64,000 nt of DNA from Thinopyrum elongatum (Eukaryota > Streptophyta > Magnoliopsida > Poales > Poaceae). A program made the position numbers and the translations under genes. The DNA lies in NCBI GenBank assembly GCA_011799875.1, contig CM022303.1:221119544-221183543 (forward strand), read 5' to 3'. Below are positions 34,283-45,271 of this stretch, one piece after another. The notes under the pieces were generated by a model, which saw only the letters and a list, made by a program, of their open reading frames with translations, searched no databases and was not told where the DNA came from. Every line of letters starts with the position of its first letter. The first letter of the stretch is position 1.

Positions 34283-34927
34283 CTAGTCCCTGGCGGCGAA
34301 GGCTTCGTCGTGCTTCCCGCACTTGTTGACCACCTCAATGCCATCGTCGTCGAAGATGATAGCCTTGAGGGTGTCGGGAGTCAGGAGCTTGAACGTCACC
34401 ATGTAGCCGATCTTGATCTGATGAACGGCGGCGAAGGTGGCCCAACCCTGATCCAGGGTCACCCTGTCATTCATCAGCTTCACCGTCACCCTCCAGGAGC
34501 AGCCGGTATTGTTCCTCAGCTTGAACTCCGTCGGCACCGCGGCGAAGTGCTTGGTGAAGTCCAGGGGCACGGGGATGCACTCAAGCTTCGGTGCAAGGAT
34601 GACCTTGCAGAAGTGAGTTGGGCCACCCTCCTCATGGTAGTGGTCGTAGTTGCGACGCTTGCTGCAGGGGGGCTCCTCCATGCGCTCATCGTCGCCAACC
34701 GTTGGCGTCTTCGGTTCTTCCTCGGCGGTGGGCGGCAACACCACCTCGGGCATTGGATGAACCGCCTCCTTGCCCTTCTTGTCAACGGTCGGGAGCACCT
34801 CCGTGCCCATCTCATTGCTCTCCTCGATCTGCACACAATTCATGGAGTCAGGCACAACACAGAGTTCATGGCTTATTGAAGAGCATGTAGTTAAAACGGC
34901 ATGACTGTCACTCTTCCTCCTCTCCAT
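34283..34927 (-). CDS. B3-domain protein borne by the TIR element
   Basis: This 214-residue open frame has its C-terminal half matching a plant B3 DNA-binding fold: FCKVILAPKLECIPVPLDFT, then KHFAAVPTEFKLRNNTGCSW, VTVKLMNDRVTLDQGWATFA, and IKIGYMVTFKLLTPDTLKAI. The order of strands and the GWATFA position resemble the reproductive-meristem (REM) type. The N-terminal half is acidic, with a CSKRRNYDHYHEE segment that may serve nuclear localisation. A TGTGTGCAG just before IEESNEM (near 34829) looks like a splice acceptor, so the first 30 or so residues may be intronic and the true start could differ. It lies inside a transposon-like element, divergent to the gene at 35014. It may be a captured host gene or an accessory element protein. 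Confidence 0.6.
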   Translation of the reverse strand: MERRKSDSHAVLTTCSSISHELCVVPDSMNCVQIEESNEMGTEVLPTVDKKGKEAVHPMPEVVLPPTAEEEPKTPTVGDDERMEEPPCSKRRNYDHYHEEGGPTHFCKVILAPKLECIPVPLDFTKHFAAVPTEFKLRNNTGCSWRVTVKLMNDRVTLDQGWATFAAVHQIKIGYMVTFKLLTPDTLKAIIFDDDGIEVVNKCGKHDEAFAARD

Positions 34928-35013
34928 CGCGCCTATATTTACTCACCCTGACCACCACTACTTACCCACCCCCCTCTCTTCTCTCACTATCAACCTTCCT
35001 CCTCTCCATCGCC
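34928..35013. promoter_or_regulatory. 86-bp spacer between two divergent element genes
   Basis: Both ORFs start at the edges of this spacer. A TATA-like CTATATTTA lies at 34933-34941, about 75 bases upstream of the + gene. The segment TTCCTCCTCTCCATCGC occurs at 34914 and again at 34994, an 80-bp direct repeat that covers both start codon regions. The rest is pyrimidine-rich on +. A shared bidirectional promoter is inferred. Confidence 0.4.
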
Positions 35014-35592
35014 ATGAGCTCCATCTCCAGCTCCAACGCCAACCCCTTCCCTTGGGGTATTGGCTGGAGGGCCTTCTTCCTCGGGTGGTCGGCTGGTGAC
35101 CGCACCAAGTTCAAGAACACCATGGAGGTGTGCTCGAACTTCGGCTCCATGCCTGACATGCAGAAGGAATCTGATGCAGTGCTCATGAGGGCCACTGCAC
35201 AAGAGTTGAAGACGTTGATTCCTAACCCAGCGAAGGGCGCGATGGCAGTCGACATCATTCGCTGGGCCATGAATCAGGCCGTCTCCGACGACGCTAAACA
35301 GAGGAAGAGGTGGTCTAAGTACAAGAACTACTGGGCTCCTAATGACCGTCGTGCCGCAGTGTGGGAGACGGCAATCGTGCCGCCGGCGGTCATCGGTGGG
35401 GAGCCTAAGGAGGAGGAAGAACCGGTGCAGATGCCAGTGAGGGCGCCGGAGCCAGGCCGTCGTACCTGGCAGATCGACCTCGACTCCGCCGAGGACGACG
35501 ACGACCCGCCGTCCCGCACGACGATGGACAAGAAGATGAAGGCCAGCCACTCGACCCGCCGCTCCGCACGCCTCAACGGCCGCCGCAGTTAG
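35014..35592 (+). CDS. Unknown basic-tailed protein borne by the TIR element
   Basis: This is an intact 192-residue frame with ATG at 35014 (tcgccATGa). The first 110 residues are compact and Trp-rich (WGIGWRAFFLGWSAGDRTKF, then EVCSNFGSMPDMQKESDAVL, WSKYKNYWAPNDRRAAVWET). The middle is acidic and Pro-rich, and the C terminus is strongly basic (MDKKMKASHSTRRSARLNGR), a likely nuclear signal. I recognise no family. No DDE motif is visible, so it is unlikely to be a full transposase. Its position opposite the B3 gene recalls the two-gene layout of Harbinger elements, without sequence support for homology. Confidence 0.55.
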   Translation: MSSISSSNANPFPWGIGWRAFFLGWSAGDRTKFKNTMEVCSNFGSMPDMQKESDAVLMRATAQELKTLIPNPAKGAMAVDIIRWAMNQAVSDDAKQRKRWSKYKNYWAPNDRRAAVWETAIVPPAVIGGEPKEEEEPVQMPVRAPEPGRRTWQIDLDSAEDDDDPPSRTTMDKKMKASHSTRRSARLNGRRS

Positions 35593-36205
35593 CCAGTGTC
35601 TGTTGTCTACCCCCAATCCCCCAATCCCCCTTCTACTCCATCCGCATCTACCTCTATTCCGATCTTGCATGAACTAGTATGAACTCGTATGAACTAGTAT
35701 GAACTGCCATGCTTATCTACCTCTATTCCCCATTCCCCTCTCCGCCGTGGATCGAATCTACCGCCGGATCGAACGCGAAAAAGTAGTGCATGACGAACAG
35801 AAAAGTGCTTACCGCCATTGCCGCGGGCCAGGTGATGATCCGCTCGCCGGTGATGGAGTCTGGTGGTCTTCTTGCTCTCCTCCGATCCGCCGCCGCTGGT
35901 GAGAGTTGGGAGAGTGGGGGAGAGTGGGGAGAGGGAGCGGTGAGGCTAATAACTGTCGGCGCTTCGGGAAGCAACGCGGCTTCTCGAGCGTGGCCGCGCG
36001 CGTGCAGCCGCCGCCGCCCACGTGCACCGCTCGGGCCTGGCTCTGGAGAAACTGCTGATTTGAGCGTTCCCAGGGAGCCAGGCCCAGGAGTGCTTTAAAC
36101 ATCGTGTCATGCAGACCCAACAGTGTATGGAGCCAACCAAACAGCCCGTTTTCTTTCCGCGCGGGCCTGGTTGGGCCTCATGCAGGCAATCAAACACGCC
36201 CTTGG

Positions 36206-38146
36206 CACCTGCGAGCACAGGGCTCATGTATTGTTTGTCTTTTCGTAGTGGTTGTCTAGATTTTTTTTCTGGATGAACACTTGTACTAGTACTCAGTCAC
36301 ACTGTCATTAAATCAGCCCTTGAAATCGACTCCATTTGGAGGGCCAGAACCAGTCCAAGGCCATGGTTCTACTTTCCAATCAAGCAAAGCTAGCTATGCT
36401 ACCGTTTTGAGAGCGGCTAATGTGAGTAATACAAGAATTACGACGTAAGATGCTTGATTTCCTTCGTGGTCAAGGAGTAGTTAGATCAGTCCATATCCCG
36501 AGTTTGTAGCATGTTGGCTGTAACAAGGGAGTCCAACTCAATTATGTGGGGGGAGTGGCAAGTCTGGATTGTCAGGCATATATGTATAAAAAGTTTCAAG
36601 CTGATTGTTAGCGAAATTGGCTTTACTAATTATTTATGAATAACCAGTTTATAAGAAAGCATGTTTGAATGTGAAAAGTGTAAAATACTCCGAGTGGATA
36701 TATTTGTTTGGTACTTGCAACCATATATCTGCTGTGACCCTCTGTCTCACACACACCCAGTCTTTTTTCTGAGTTGGTGACATTGGTCATGCTCCAGCCT
36801 CGGATTCCAACGGTACTGCTCGCCTCCCATCGGGCCGACCTCGAGAACTCTGCATGCGGACGACGATGGGGCACTTCCCATGGACGCATGGGGCTTACGG
36901 CGGAGCCGCCACGGATGAGCAGAGGGATCGACACAGGTTGTGGCGTATGTGCAGGGGTTCATCTCAAGGCCGAGGAAGAACCTGAAGATGATGCGCGTGC
37001 GGTAGATGGTGTCGACCAGAGCATTATCGGCGTCCTCCAACCATGTGTCCTCCCCAGCGGTAGGGCCTCGTCGCTGCCAACTACATTTGAGTACAAGACC
37101 GTGGTGCGTACGATGCACACTACACCGACGCGTTTAAGTCGAGCGTGACAAGATAACAACTTAGCATAGATTTCCTAACATAAACATCACAACACGCGTC
37201 CACATCATCCATGCGCATCCATCTTTGCTGACCAGAGTATACTGTGTTGCAACCAGCACGGAGATGCAGCCGAGCACCCTATCCGTGTAGAGGCGGCGTC
37301 TAGCCGCGAGTGAAGCATGGAATTGCACGACAACGGAATCCTTCGGCAGAGGGAGAGTACTTTGCCCGTGGAGCATCGACATCTCAAAATGCAATGAGTG
37401 AGACAACTGACTTTGCCACTACTAAGAGATTTGTTGGCAAGGCAAAAAGTCGAGGTAAAAGGCTTAGCATTGAATGCAAGATAAATCAACTACGGCACAT
37501 TCCTTATGATTTATACCCGGTGCTAGTTGAGAATAAATCTAACAAAAAACACAAAGACGTAGGTCAAAGATATATGAATGGAGAAGACAAGATATGTGCA
37601 TTTTTTTTTTTTTGCGGAAAGATATGTGCATATATTAGTGTTTACTACCTTCATTTCAGTGATTAAGGTTATAATCTAAGCTGCCAATTAATTAGACCAA
37701 TAATATGGCGCGCAAAAAAAATTAGACCAATAATATATAAGCTATGTGACTTAAAATTATACCATTAAACCCATTTTCAAATAGGATTTCGACGGTATAA
37801 CTTGTGTGGCACATAACCTACATTTTTGTTGGTTAAATTGACAGGTAAAGTTAGATATCATAATACGTGCACGTCTATTGGAACGACTGTAATGGTTCAT
37901 TAACACTAAGATGCTGATGGTTATGGGCTTGTCGCTGATTTGCTTGGCAAGTTGGCAGAGTGGGAAGTGTTACTAAGCAATCAACCCTAACATTGAAGTT
38001 TTAGACACGGTTATGTGTTGGAAAAATCCATCTTCCTCAACCATCCTGGCCAACCATGAAAATAAGTTATTCACTAAATCAAATGTCTTCTTTTCTATTC
38101 TGTTCAGCAAAGCGAGTTAGCTAATAAATGTACGCAAGAGGCTAGA
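36206..38146. other. Intergenic, possible gene relics on the - strand
   Basis: No intact gene is visible. On the - strand, 37161-37406 reads LPKDSVVVQFHASLAARRRL then YTDRVLGCISVLVA, weakly reminiscent of a C2-domain strand pattern. The frame 36747-37118 is adjacent but unrecognised. I treat both as possible relics only. From 37660 to 38140 the DNA is AT-rich, with a short repeat (ATTAGACCAATAATAT, twice near 37700 and 37721). Confidence 0.25.
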
Positions 38147-38148
38147 TA

Positions 38149-38408
38149 CTCCCTTCGTCTTTAAAAAAGTGTACTTCTAATTTTATTGAAAAGTCAAATA
38201 TTTTTATGTTTGACCATATTTATACAATAATACACCAACATTTAAGCCATAAAATTAGTAGCATTAGATTCATGATAAAATATATTTTCATCATATACCT
38301 ATTTGATTTCACAAACGTTAATATTTTTTTGCATAAACTCGGTCAAACTTTGAGATAATTTGATCCTTCAACAAAATTGAAAGTACACTATTTTAAGGAC
38401 GGAGGAAG
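38149..38408. mobile_element. Stowaway/mariner-type MITE, 260 bp
   Basis: The ends are CTCCCTTCGTCTTTAAAAAA and TTTTAAGGACGGAGGAAG in inverted orientation, with TA at 38147-38148 and 38409-38410. The inner arms AAGTGTACTTCTAATTTT and AAAATTGAAAGTACACT also pair. Confidence 0.85.
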
Positions 38409-38420
38409 TATAATTGTACT

Positions 38421-38573
38421 CCCTTCTTTCCAAAATGCATGACGCGTTTACTTTACACGGTCTTTGATGCATAACTTTAACCGTAATACATATAAAAAAA
38501 CATGGATTAAATATGTATAACTCGTAACGTCGTATTTGTCTTGCAAAACAGTTTTATTTCATGTATATTTATA
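38421..38573. mobile_element. Truncated Stowaway-like fragment
   Basis: It starts TACTCCCTTCTTTCCAAAAT, a Stowaway-type left end, but no matching right end precedes the next MITE at 38574. The remainder has probably been lost. Confidence 0.4.
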
Positions 38574-38683
38574 CTCCCTTCGTTCCAAAATAAATGTCTC
38601 AACTTTGTACTGAGACACTTATTTTGGCAAAATAAATGTCTCAACTTTGTACTGAGACACTTATTTTGGCACGGAGGGAGCAC
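38574..38683. mobile_element. Stowaway MITE with internal tandem duplication
   Basis: The element runs from CTCCCTTCGTTCCAAAATAA to TTTGGCACGGAGGGAGCAC between TA dinucleotides. Its hairpin core AAATGTCTCAACTTTGTACT-GAGACACTTATTTTGGC is present twice in tandem, so the element is a double hairpin. Confidence 0.8.
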
Positions 38684-38829
38684 TAATTTAGTGAACATAA
38701 ATCTTTTCCTAATAATAAATAAATCTTTTTCTAATAATAAAGCACGGATGGACTCCGTGGGATTCACTGTCGCGGCGTTTTTACACAAAGGTCCCTGTGG
38801 TTTTGGACAATCAACCCGCGCTACAGATT

Positions 38830-39600
38830 TAAGTTAGTACAGTAAAAAAAAATTGTTCCGCTCGTTCACAGGAGATACACGAGGAGGTCGGCGACCTAGG
38901 CAGCAGACTGCGGGGCAGGAGGCGGAGATGGCGTGCGGAAGAGCGCCAGGGGAGCAGAGAACGGCGGTGCCTCTGCAAGAAGATGACGGCGCGCTGGACG
39001 GCCGGTTGGAGGAGCGAGCAGGCGGAGAGGAAGGGAAGAAGAGGCGGCGGGGTCCAGCCGTCCCGTCGGCCGGCGGCGAGGGACGCCAGCAGGAGCGACG
39101 GATGGGCGCTCACGGGATCCAGCCCCGTCCTCGGCGGCAGGAAGGGAAGAAGAGACAGCAGGGTCTGTCCGGAGACGACGGACGCCGGCAGGAGCGACGG
39201 ACGGGCGCTCGGGATTGAGCCCCTACCTCAGCGGCGCGAAAGGAGATCGGGGTGTGGGAGAGAGCCGTCGAAGGGGATCGGGAGGGAGAGAGAGTTGGGA
39301 TCGAGTGGCTGTGAGGGGATGGAGCGATGGCTCCTGTGCAGCTAGGTCTAGAAGGGTTTACGCGGGCCTTGGTTAGCAGATGGGCCGGCAGGCGCTGGTA
39401 GGCCCAGCTAGGCTGGAGGAAAAACTAGGGAGAGAGAGAAGGAGGGTTGGGCCGGCCTGGCGCTGCTGAAGGTTTTTTTTCTCATCTCAGAAAAGAGAAA
39501 CAGATGGAGAGGAGAGTTTTGTCTCAAAAAAAAAAAAGATGGAGAGGAGAGAAAAGAAAATATTTGAGATAGGACTAGAAGTAGACACCGGCTAGGCCAT
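38830..39600. repeat. GC-rich region with imperfect tandem repeat
   Basis: Two imperfect units of about 95-110 bases (near 39027-39125 and 39139-39215) share GGAAGGGAAGAAGAG and a GACGCC..CAGGAGCGACGGA..GGGCGCTC block. The open frames over them are compositional. A second small repeat (GATGGAGAGGAGAG) lies near 39503 and 39538. I see no gene or transposon end. Confidence 0.4.
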
Positions 39601-39639
39601 CTGTTTTACTACCTAGGTGCTATATAAACGTACTTATAC

Positions 39640-39788
39640 CGCCCAGGACCTACGAAGGGCTGGCAGATACAGGACGCGGCGGCATCAGCGGTTGCCTCAT
39701 GCATATGCACACAGATCCAGACACGCTGGTGTACTTGACGGGAAACATATACGACGAGGATAGGTACCAACGCATCCTCTATGTCGAG
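39640..39788 (+). pseudogene. Open reading frame cut by a solo LTR (left part)
   Basis: The frame includes RTYEGLADTGRGGISGCLMH, then DPDTLVYLTGNIYDEDRYQ and RILYVE, running without a stop into the insertion point at 39788. When the LTR and one copy of TCGAG are removed it continues in frame as HPDTALFSNQSPVDMPRSMQ at 43970 and ends before a good splice donor (GTAAGC, near 44039). A TATA-like CTATATAAA lies at 39620. I do not recognise the protein; it may be a gene fragment. Confidence 0.35.
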
Positions 39789-42700
39789 TGTGATGACCAC
39801 GGCTTAATCGTGCACTAATCATACACGTAAATACACACGATCAAGCCTAAGAACTCACTTGAAGATATCACAACACAACTCTAAAACATAAATAAAGTCA
39901 TACAAGCTTTATATTATAAGTCAAGGCATCGAGAGCTCGAATACATAGCTCGATGGCATACAAGTGTCAGCGTAAGCATCAGATATCTGGGTACAGATAT
40001 AATCAGAGTTATAGATAGGCCTTTAGAAAGGCGGGGCAAAATAAAACACTACGATCGAAAGGCGTAGGTCTCCTGCCTAGGACCCTCCGAACCTACTCCT
40101 GGTCGTCGGTTGGCTCCTCGTAGTAATACTCGCCGGGCGGGTAGCAGTAGTAGTAGCCGTCGGCGGGGGCAGCAGACTCACGGGCTCCGTCATCTGGTTG
40201 CGACAAATGGATATGGTGAGAAAAAAAAGCAAAACAAACGTGAGTACTCATCCGAAGTACTCAGCAAGCAAGGATCTTCACTACATATGCAACATTTTCA
40301 AAGGAAGGCTGTATACGTGGACTGGGCTGCAGAAATGCCAGAATAGAGGGGAAAGCCTAGTCCTATCGAAGACTAGCATCTTCATCATCTTCAGCGGTCT
40401 TGCAGCATTAGAAGAGTGCAGATTAACATAATGTAAAGTAGTAGTAGTGTCATCAACCTCGCCCAGAGATTCTTCCTCGACTCTCTGCGAGAAAGCAATC
40501 CCAGAGCCATACTATCCATTTCATCTCAAGTCTCCAGTTCTAGTTGTACCGATCGGGATACAACTCCGAGTGTCCATTACCGTAGGACAGACTATCGATA
40601 GATTGCTTCTTCCCTGCAGGGGTGCACCAACTTACCCACCACGCTCGATTAACTCCGGCCGGACACACTTTTCTGGGTCATGCCCGGCCTCGGCCAAACG
40701 ATACGCCGCAACCCGACCAAATACTTAACAGAGAGGTCAGCACGCCGGACTAACCTATGCCCCCAGGGGTCTTGGGCCATCGCCCCGAACGCTCCTGCAC
40801 GTTGCGTACACCGCCGGTGAGCAGACCTAGCAACCCCTTAATACAAGCGCGGTTGCGTTACCAGTCCAACCCAGCGTGTGCCGCTCAGTTGCTGACGTCT
40901 ATTAAGTTTCGACTGAAATATACGACGCAGAACGCCCATACTATGCCCACGTGATGGTTAGTGCTATCAGGCCAGAGGCTCCTCGGATCAAATATCCAAA
41001 CCGTTAGTGTGTTGGTAGTGCGGAAACGAGTAGAGACTCACGAAAGATGTGACCCCGTCGCCCCGTCTTGAGGACTTGCGGCAAGGGCTAAGAATGCCCG
41101 GCCACGCCTCGTGTTCAACTCTCGGGCACCATCCAGGTCCACCCGACTCCATTTCACTTTCATCAAAATCTCGTGCGGGTACCCCTTAGTGCCGACCCGT
41201 CTTTATCCAGTTTAAACAGTGTCAACAATAATGTAAAAGCATCCGTGTGGCTACCATATCAAGAAGGAATCCGAGGTATCACCCTCGTTGGACTCCCACC
41301 TGACGTAAACATCAAGGTGAACGGAGGAGGAATCACCCTCGAGGTCCACTCTTGAGGAGTTGCGCGACGGTGTCGTTATCGGGGGTGGTGTAGGAGGAAT
41401 CACCCTCGCTGACCACACCCGATTAACTAACCTACAAGGTTATCATCAGAAGTGCTGACGAGGTATCACCCTCGGCACTCGATAATAACCCAGTAGTGTC
41501 GAGCAACTAAGGGGAAGTGACGTGCGGTGCCGGGGCTTGGTCTTCGATCCCGTTGCTCGGGTCTTCTGTTAATCCAGCGGGGCAGTCGGGATATAGTGGG
41601 GTCTCTGCTGGGTCTCTACCCAAACTATACTAAACAGTTTAGGATAAGTAGGCAGGTAACAATAGCAGGTTACAATAAACAGGCTATGCAGCAGAAATAG
41701 GATAAAAGTAGCAGTAGTAACTTCTAATGCAAGCATAAGGGAGAAGAGAGTAGGCGATATCGGAATGCTCAACAGGGGGGTGCTTGCCTGGAAGCTCGGC
41801 GGCAAGGGTCTGATCGTCAGGAGCGTAATCGACCTCCGGAGCTGCGTCAGTCTCGGGAGCTACGTCGACGTCGGGGTCTATCGAGAGAGAAGAGGGGGAA
41901 GAAACATATAAATGCACAGCAAACAATGCAATACAGGGCATGCTATGCTAAGATGCAGTGTAAGGTTGCCTAAAGATGCACCTAAGTCATTTTAGTTATT
42001 TTTAGGATTAGCACGGGATTTATTAACCGAAGTGTGTGCACTATTCATCTACTGGAATCGGGCTAAAAGTTACGGGTTCTCCTACGTAGGGGGTTCCGAC
42101 ATAGAAGCAGACGACACAATCAGATTCGTCTCGTCGTTCTGAGCAACTTTCATGTTTTAAGTTTTTCGATCTGAGCTACGGTTTAAAAGTTACGAATTTT
42201 CGAAGATTTAAATATTTTCTGGAATTTTATATAATATTATCAGAAATAGAATTATGACGTCAGCATGACAGGGAGATGACGTCAGCAGGTCAACTGGTCG
42301 GCTGACCAGGTCAAACCTGACCTGTGGGTCCAGTGGGACCCACATGTCAGTCTCTGCTATTTTAACAGTGAATTAAACTAACTACATAGTTAATTAGGGG
42401 GTGTGGGCCCCGCCTGTCAGTGAGACATTAGACTAATCTAATTATTTTATTTATTTAAATCGTTAATTAGCCTAATTAGCCGAGGGGGCCCACATGTCAG
42501 TGGCTGGGTTGCGCAGTCAGCAACCCAGTCAACGGGCCCCCCCGGACCCACTGGTCGGCGACCCAGGGGCGGGACCCACCTTGCCACATCGGCCGCGGCG
42601 CCGGAGAAAACTCCGACGACCATTTGCGCGGCGGCGCGTCGCCGGAGTGCGTCGGGATTTTGCCACAGGGGGTCCCCGGACCCGTGCGATGGTGCGTTCG

Positions 42701-43964
42701 AAAGCTGGAGAGCTCGCGCGTCGAGTGGTGCCACTGGTCGGACCAGTGGGTGGCCGGAACTGGCCGAACGGCGAGGTTTGGCGGAGGCCGAACCCCGGCG
42801 AACTCGCGCGCATTAAAACGAGGGCTAAAACGAGTGGCGTTCTACTCCTACGGCATCTACATGACGTCGCCAGCACGATGGCGAGCTCAGTGGACCACGA
42901 CGGCCACTGCTGCGATGGCAGCGAGCTCGTCGACGGAGCTCAGCTCGGGTGGCCATGGCAGCAGTTGCTGGAGCGCGTGAGAGAGCTCGGGAAGGAGAGA
43001 GAAGCTAGGATGGAGGCTCACCGAGCGGCTCAAGGTGGCCCGTGGAAGCTTAGGAGCGCAGAGGGGCTGGGGACGCCGGAGATCGCCGGAGACCGAAACG
43101 AAGAGGGGCGGCTCGATCCAGGCGTTGCAGGGCTTCCCCGCTCCAGCTGAAGACACCAGACGAAGTAGTCGACCCCGACGGAGCTTCACGACATCACGGC
43201 GGGTCGAGGTGACGGCCGTGGCCACGATGGCGTCGGAGCTGCGGCGACGGTGGCGTTCGGGTTCGACGGATTCGGTGGGAGAGAGGGGAGGAGCGAGCGA
43301 GGGGAAAGGGAGGAGTGAACGAGGAGGCCAGGGGGAACGCAAGGGCCTCGACCTTATCTTCCCCGCGTCGGTGAGGCGTCGGTGGCGTCGCGCTGTCGGC
43401 GTCTCGCCGGCGCAGCCACGGGGAGGGTGACAGCGCGAGGGAGAGAGAGTGAGGTGGCCTGTTGGGCCGGTTTCGGGGCACTGTGCACTTAGGCCCAGTG
43501 CACAGTGCCTCGTTTTATTTCTATTTTCTGTTTTGTTTCTGTATTGCAATTTTAGTTAGGCCACCATTTAAGTTTTGTAAAATAAGTGACCTAGCCAATC
43601 AAATACAGGGCAATATCTAGCACTGCCACAAAATGTTTGGTGAGATTTTGAATTCATTTGGAATTTTCAAAAATGAAAATGGATTTAATGGAGCTGTTTT
43701 GGGTACTGTATTAATTGCTAGGGCCAGATTTGGAATTCAATTTAAGTTGGTTTTATTTTTATAATTGCTTCTGGATTATTTGCCAATTAATGAACATTTT
43801 TCCAACAGTGTTTGAGCAACTTCATATTTCACTTTTGAATTTGAGTTGATTTTTATAATAGAGTTTGAATTGTTTTGAATAACCACTATGACTAGGCACT
43901 GCAAATGAAGATGACTTGGCATATTAGCAATTGATCATAGTGACTATTACACAGGGGTGTTACA
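39789..43964 (-). mobile_element. Solo LTR of a Ty3/gypsy element (4.18 kb)
   Basis: The + strand starts TGTGATGACC and ends GGGGTGTTACA, with a perfect 5-bp duplication TCGAG at 39784-39788 and 43965-43969. It belongs to the family of the element at 19265-26672 and runs in the same orientation; start, end and internal blocks such as GAGGTATCACCCTCGGCACT match. No internal domain is present, so it arose by recombination between two LTRs. The GC-rich part (42490-43550) gives long overlapping frames on both strands that I do not call. Confidence 0.85.
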
Positions 43965-44306
43965 TCGAGCACCCGGACACTGCATTATTTTCAAATCAGT
44001 CACCTGTGGACATGCCACGATCTATGCAACACGCACGCAAGTAAGCAAGCTCCATGGACAAGATGCATACAACTGTGGTAGCAAGCAAACACACGTTTGC
44101 GCACGACCTAATAAGTGCAGGTATGCAATCGATTCCTATTTCCCTTTTTGCTCGGTATATATTCAAAAGAAATTGTATTAAAAGCACTTACTCTTTAGAC
44201 AAGAATTATTCACAGGCAAGCACACACTCTAATTCTGTGTATATATGCATCACACTAGCATCCATCACATAAAAGTGTTTCTATATGCACCATTCTTCCG
44301 ATGTTC
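43965..44306. other. Short unique stretch between two insertions
   Basis: It begins with the second half of the interrupted ORF (to about 44038) and is followed by AT-rich sequence with no other feature seen. The last five bases (TGTTC) are the left target duplication of the copia element. Confidence 0.4.
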
Positions 44307-45271
44307 TGTTGGAAAATTAGGCAAGTTCATGATTAATTTTAGTAAATAATTCATGACTAGAACAGATACTAGCATGCAACAATCTAGCAAACTAGAAGAA
44401 CAACAAGACAAGCATAACAGCAGCGAACACGAAACAATAGTTGTAGAGACAGACATGAACAGATGATGTTGGACGTACTGTTCGTTAGCTATTGTGGGTG
44501 CGACGGTGTTGATGACGATGTTGGCGACGATCTGCTGCTGACGGCGATGAAGACGACGATGAGTAGCACCGCCCGACTTGGACGAAAGACGACCCGTGAT
44601 GACGAATTTGAGCAGTCGCGCAGAGCGCTTCCCAAAAACCTAATTCGTCCTCTCCCGGTGCAAGATCGCAAGGACGAACGGTTCCGGAGACCTGCTCTCC
44701 CACGCGCCGATGCACGCCGGCGTTTGGGATGAAGTAGACTACGACGGCGACGCAAGTTGCGAGATGAGGCAAAACCCTAGGTGTTTTTCGGTGTGTCTTT
44801 GGCCGCAGCCGGTAGCTGTATATATATTAGGACCAGAGGCGGTATTGTGTCGCGATCACAATCCCAAATCGACTCGGTTTCTAATTCGTATACTTACCGG
44901 ACAAGAAATCAAAAACTTGTCTGCCAAGACATAAAAAATAAAACGGCAAAAGGAAGCTGCGCCCCTGCAAGGAGACGGATCGGATTTCGGCGGACCATTC
45001 ACGCGCATGTCGCACGTACGCCTCGCCTCGCCTCGCCTCGCCACGCCACGCCACGGCCTGGCCAGGCGAGGCGAGCGAGTGCGCGCGTGTGGTCTTTCCT
45101 TTCTCTTCTCACACACCACTTAGAGTGGTGGAGAGAACCCACTATATAAAGAGGTCCAACTCTTCTTCAACTTCCGGGGTGGGACTAAACTTTAGCACCA
45201 CCACTTGCCATTTTACACATGGGCTTTGAGATTTCAGAAATTGCTATGGGCCTAGCCCATTAATTCTAACA
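44307..45271 (-). repeat. Copia 3' LTR
   Basis: This is the downstream LTR on the coding strand, next to the polypurine tract at 45272-45281. It contains TATATAAAG (read on +, near 45142) and CTCGCC/CACGCC pentamer runs near 45020 that vary in number between the two LTRs. Confidence 0.9.

Larger units (their letters stand above)
33845..36200. mobile_element. Unclassified TIR element carrying two divergent genes
   Basis: The left end is GCCGTGTTTGGTTGCC and the right end in reverse is GGCGTGTTTGATTGCC: 16 bp with two mismatches. CTTGG flanks both ends (33840-33844, 36201-36205). Subterminal copies of TGTTTGGTTGCCTGCATG occur at 33941, 33995 and, degenerate, at 34037. The right end has inverted relatives (CCAACCAAACAG near 36132 and ATGCAGGCAATCAAACACGC at the terminus). 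The 2356-bp element contains two open genes reading outward from a shared 86-bp spacer, and no recognisable transposase. The 5-bp duplication fits no common superfamily neatly. An alternative with a 3-bp CTT duplication and slightly shifted ends would suit a Harbinger-like or CACTA-like classification. Confidence 0.6.

Noticed and set aside
36747..37118. Possible retroelement chromodomain (GEDTWLEDADNAL)
   Set aside because: The phrase resembles a chromodomain fragment but no other element sequence is near and the rest of the frame does not fit.
42494..43549. Open frames of 95-220 codons in the solo LTR
   Set aside because: They lie entirely within an LTR bounded by a TCGAG duplication, on both strands, without domain or conserved order.
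45000..45080. CTCGCC/CACGCC runs as a CRISPR-like or regulatory array
   Set aside because: They are 5-bp microsatellite units within a copia LTR that vary in number between the two LTRs, with no spacer structure.
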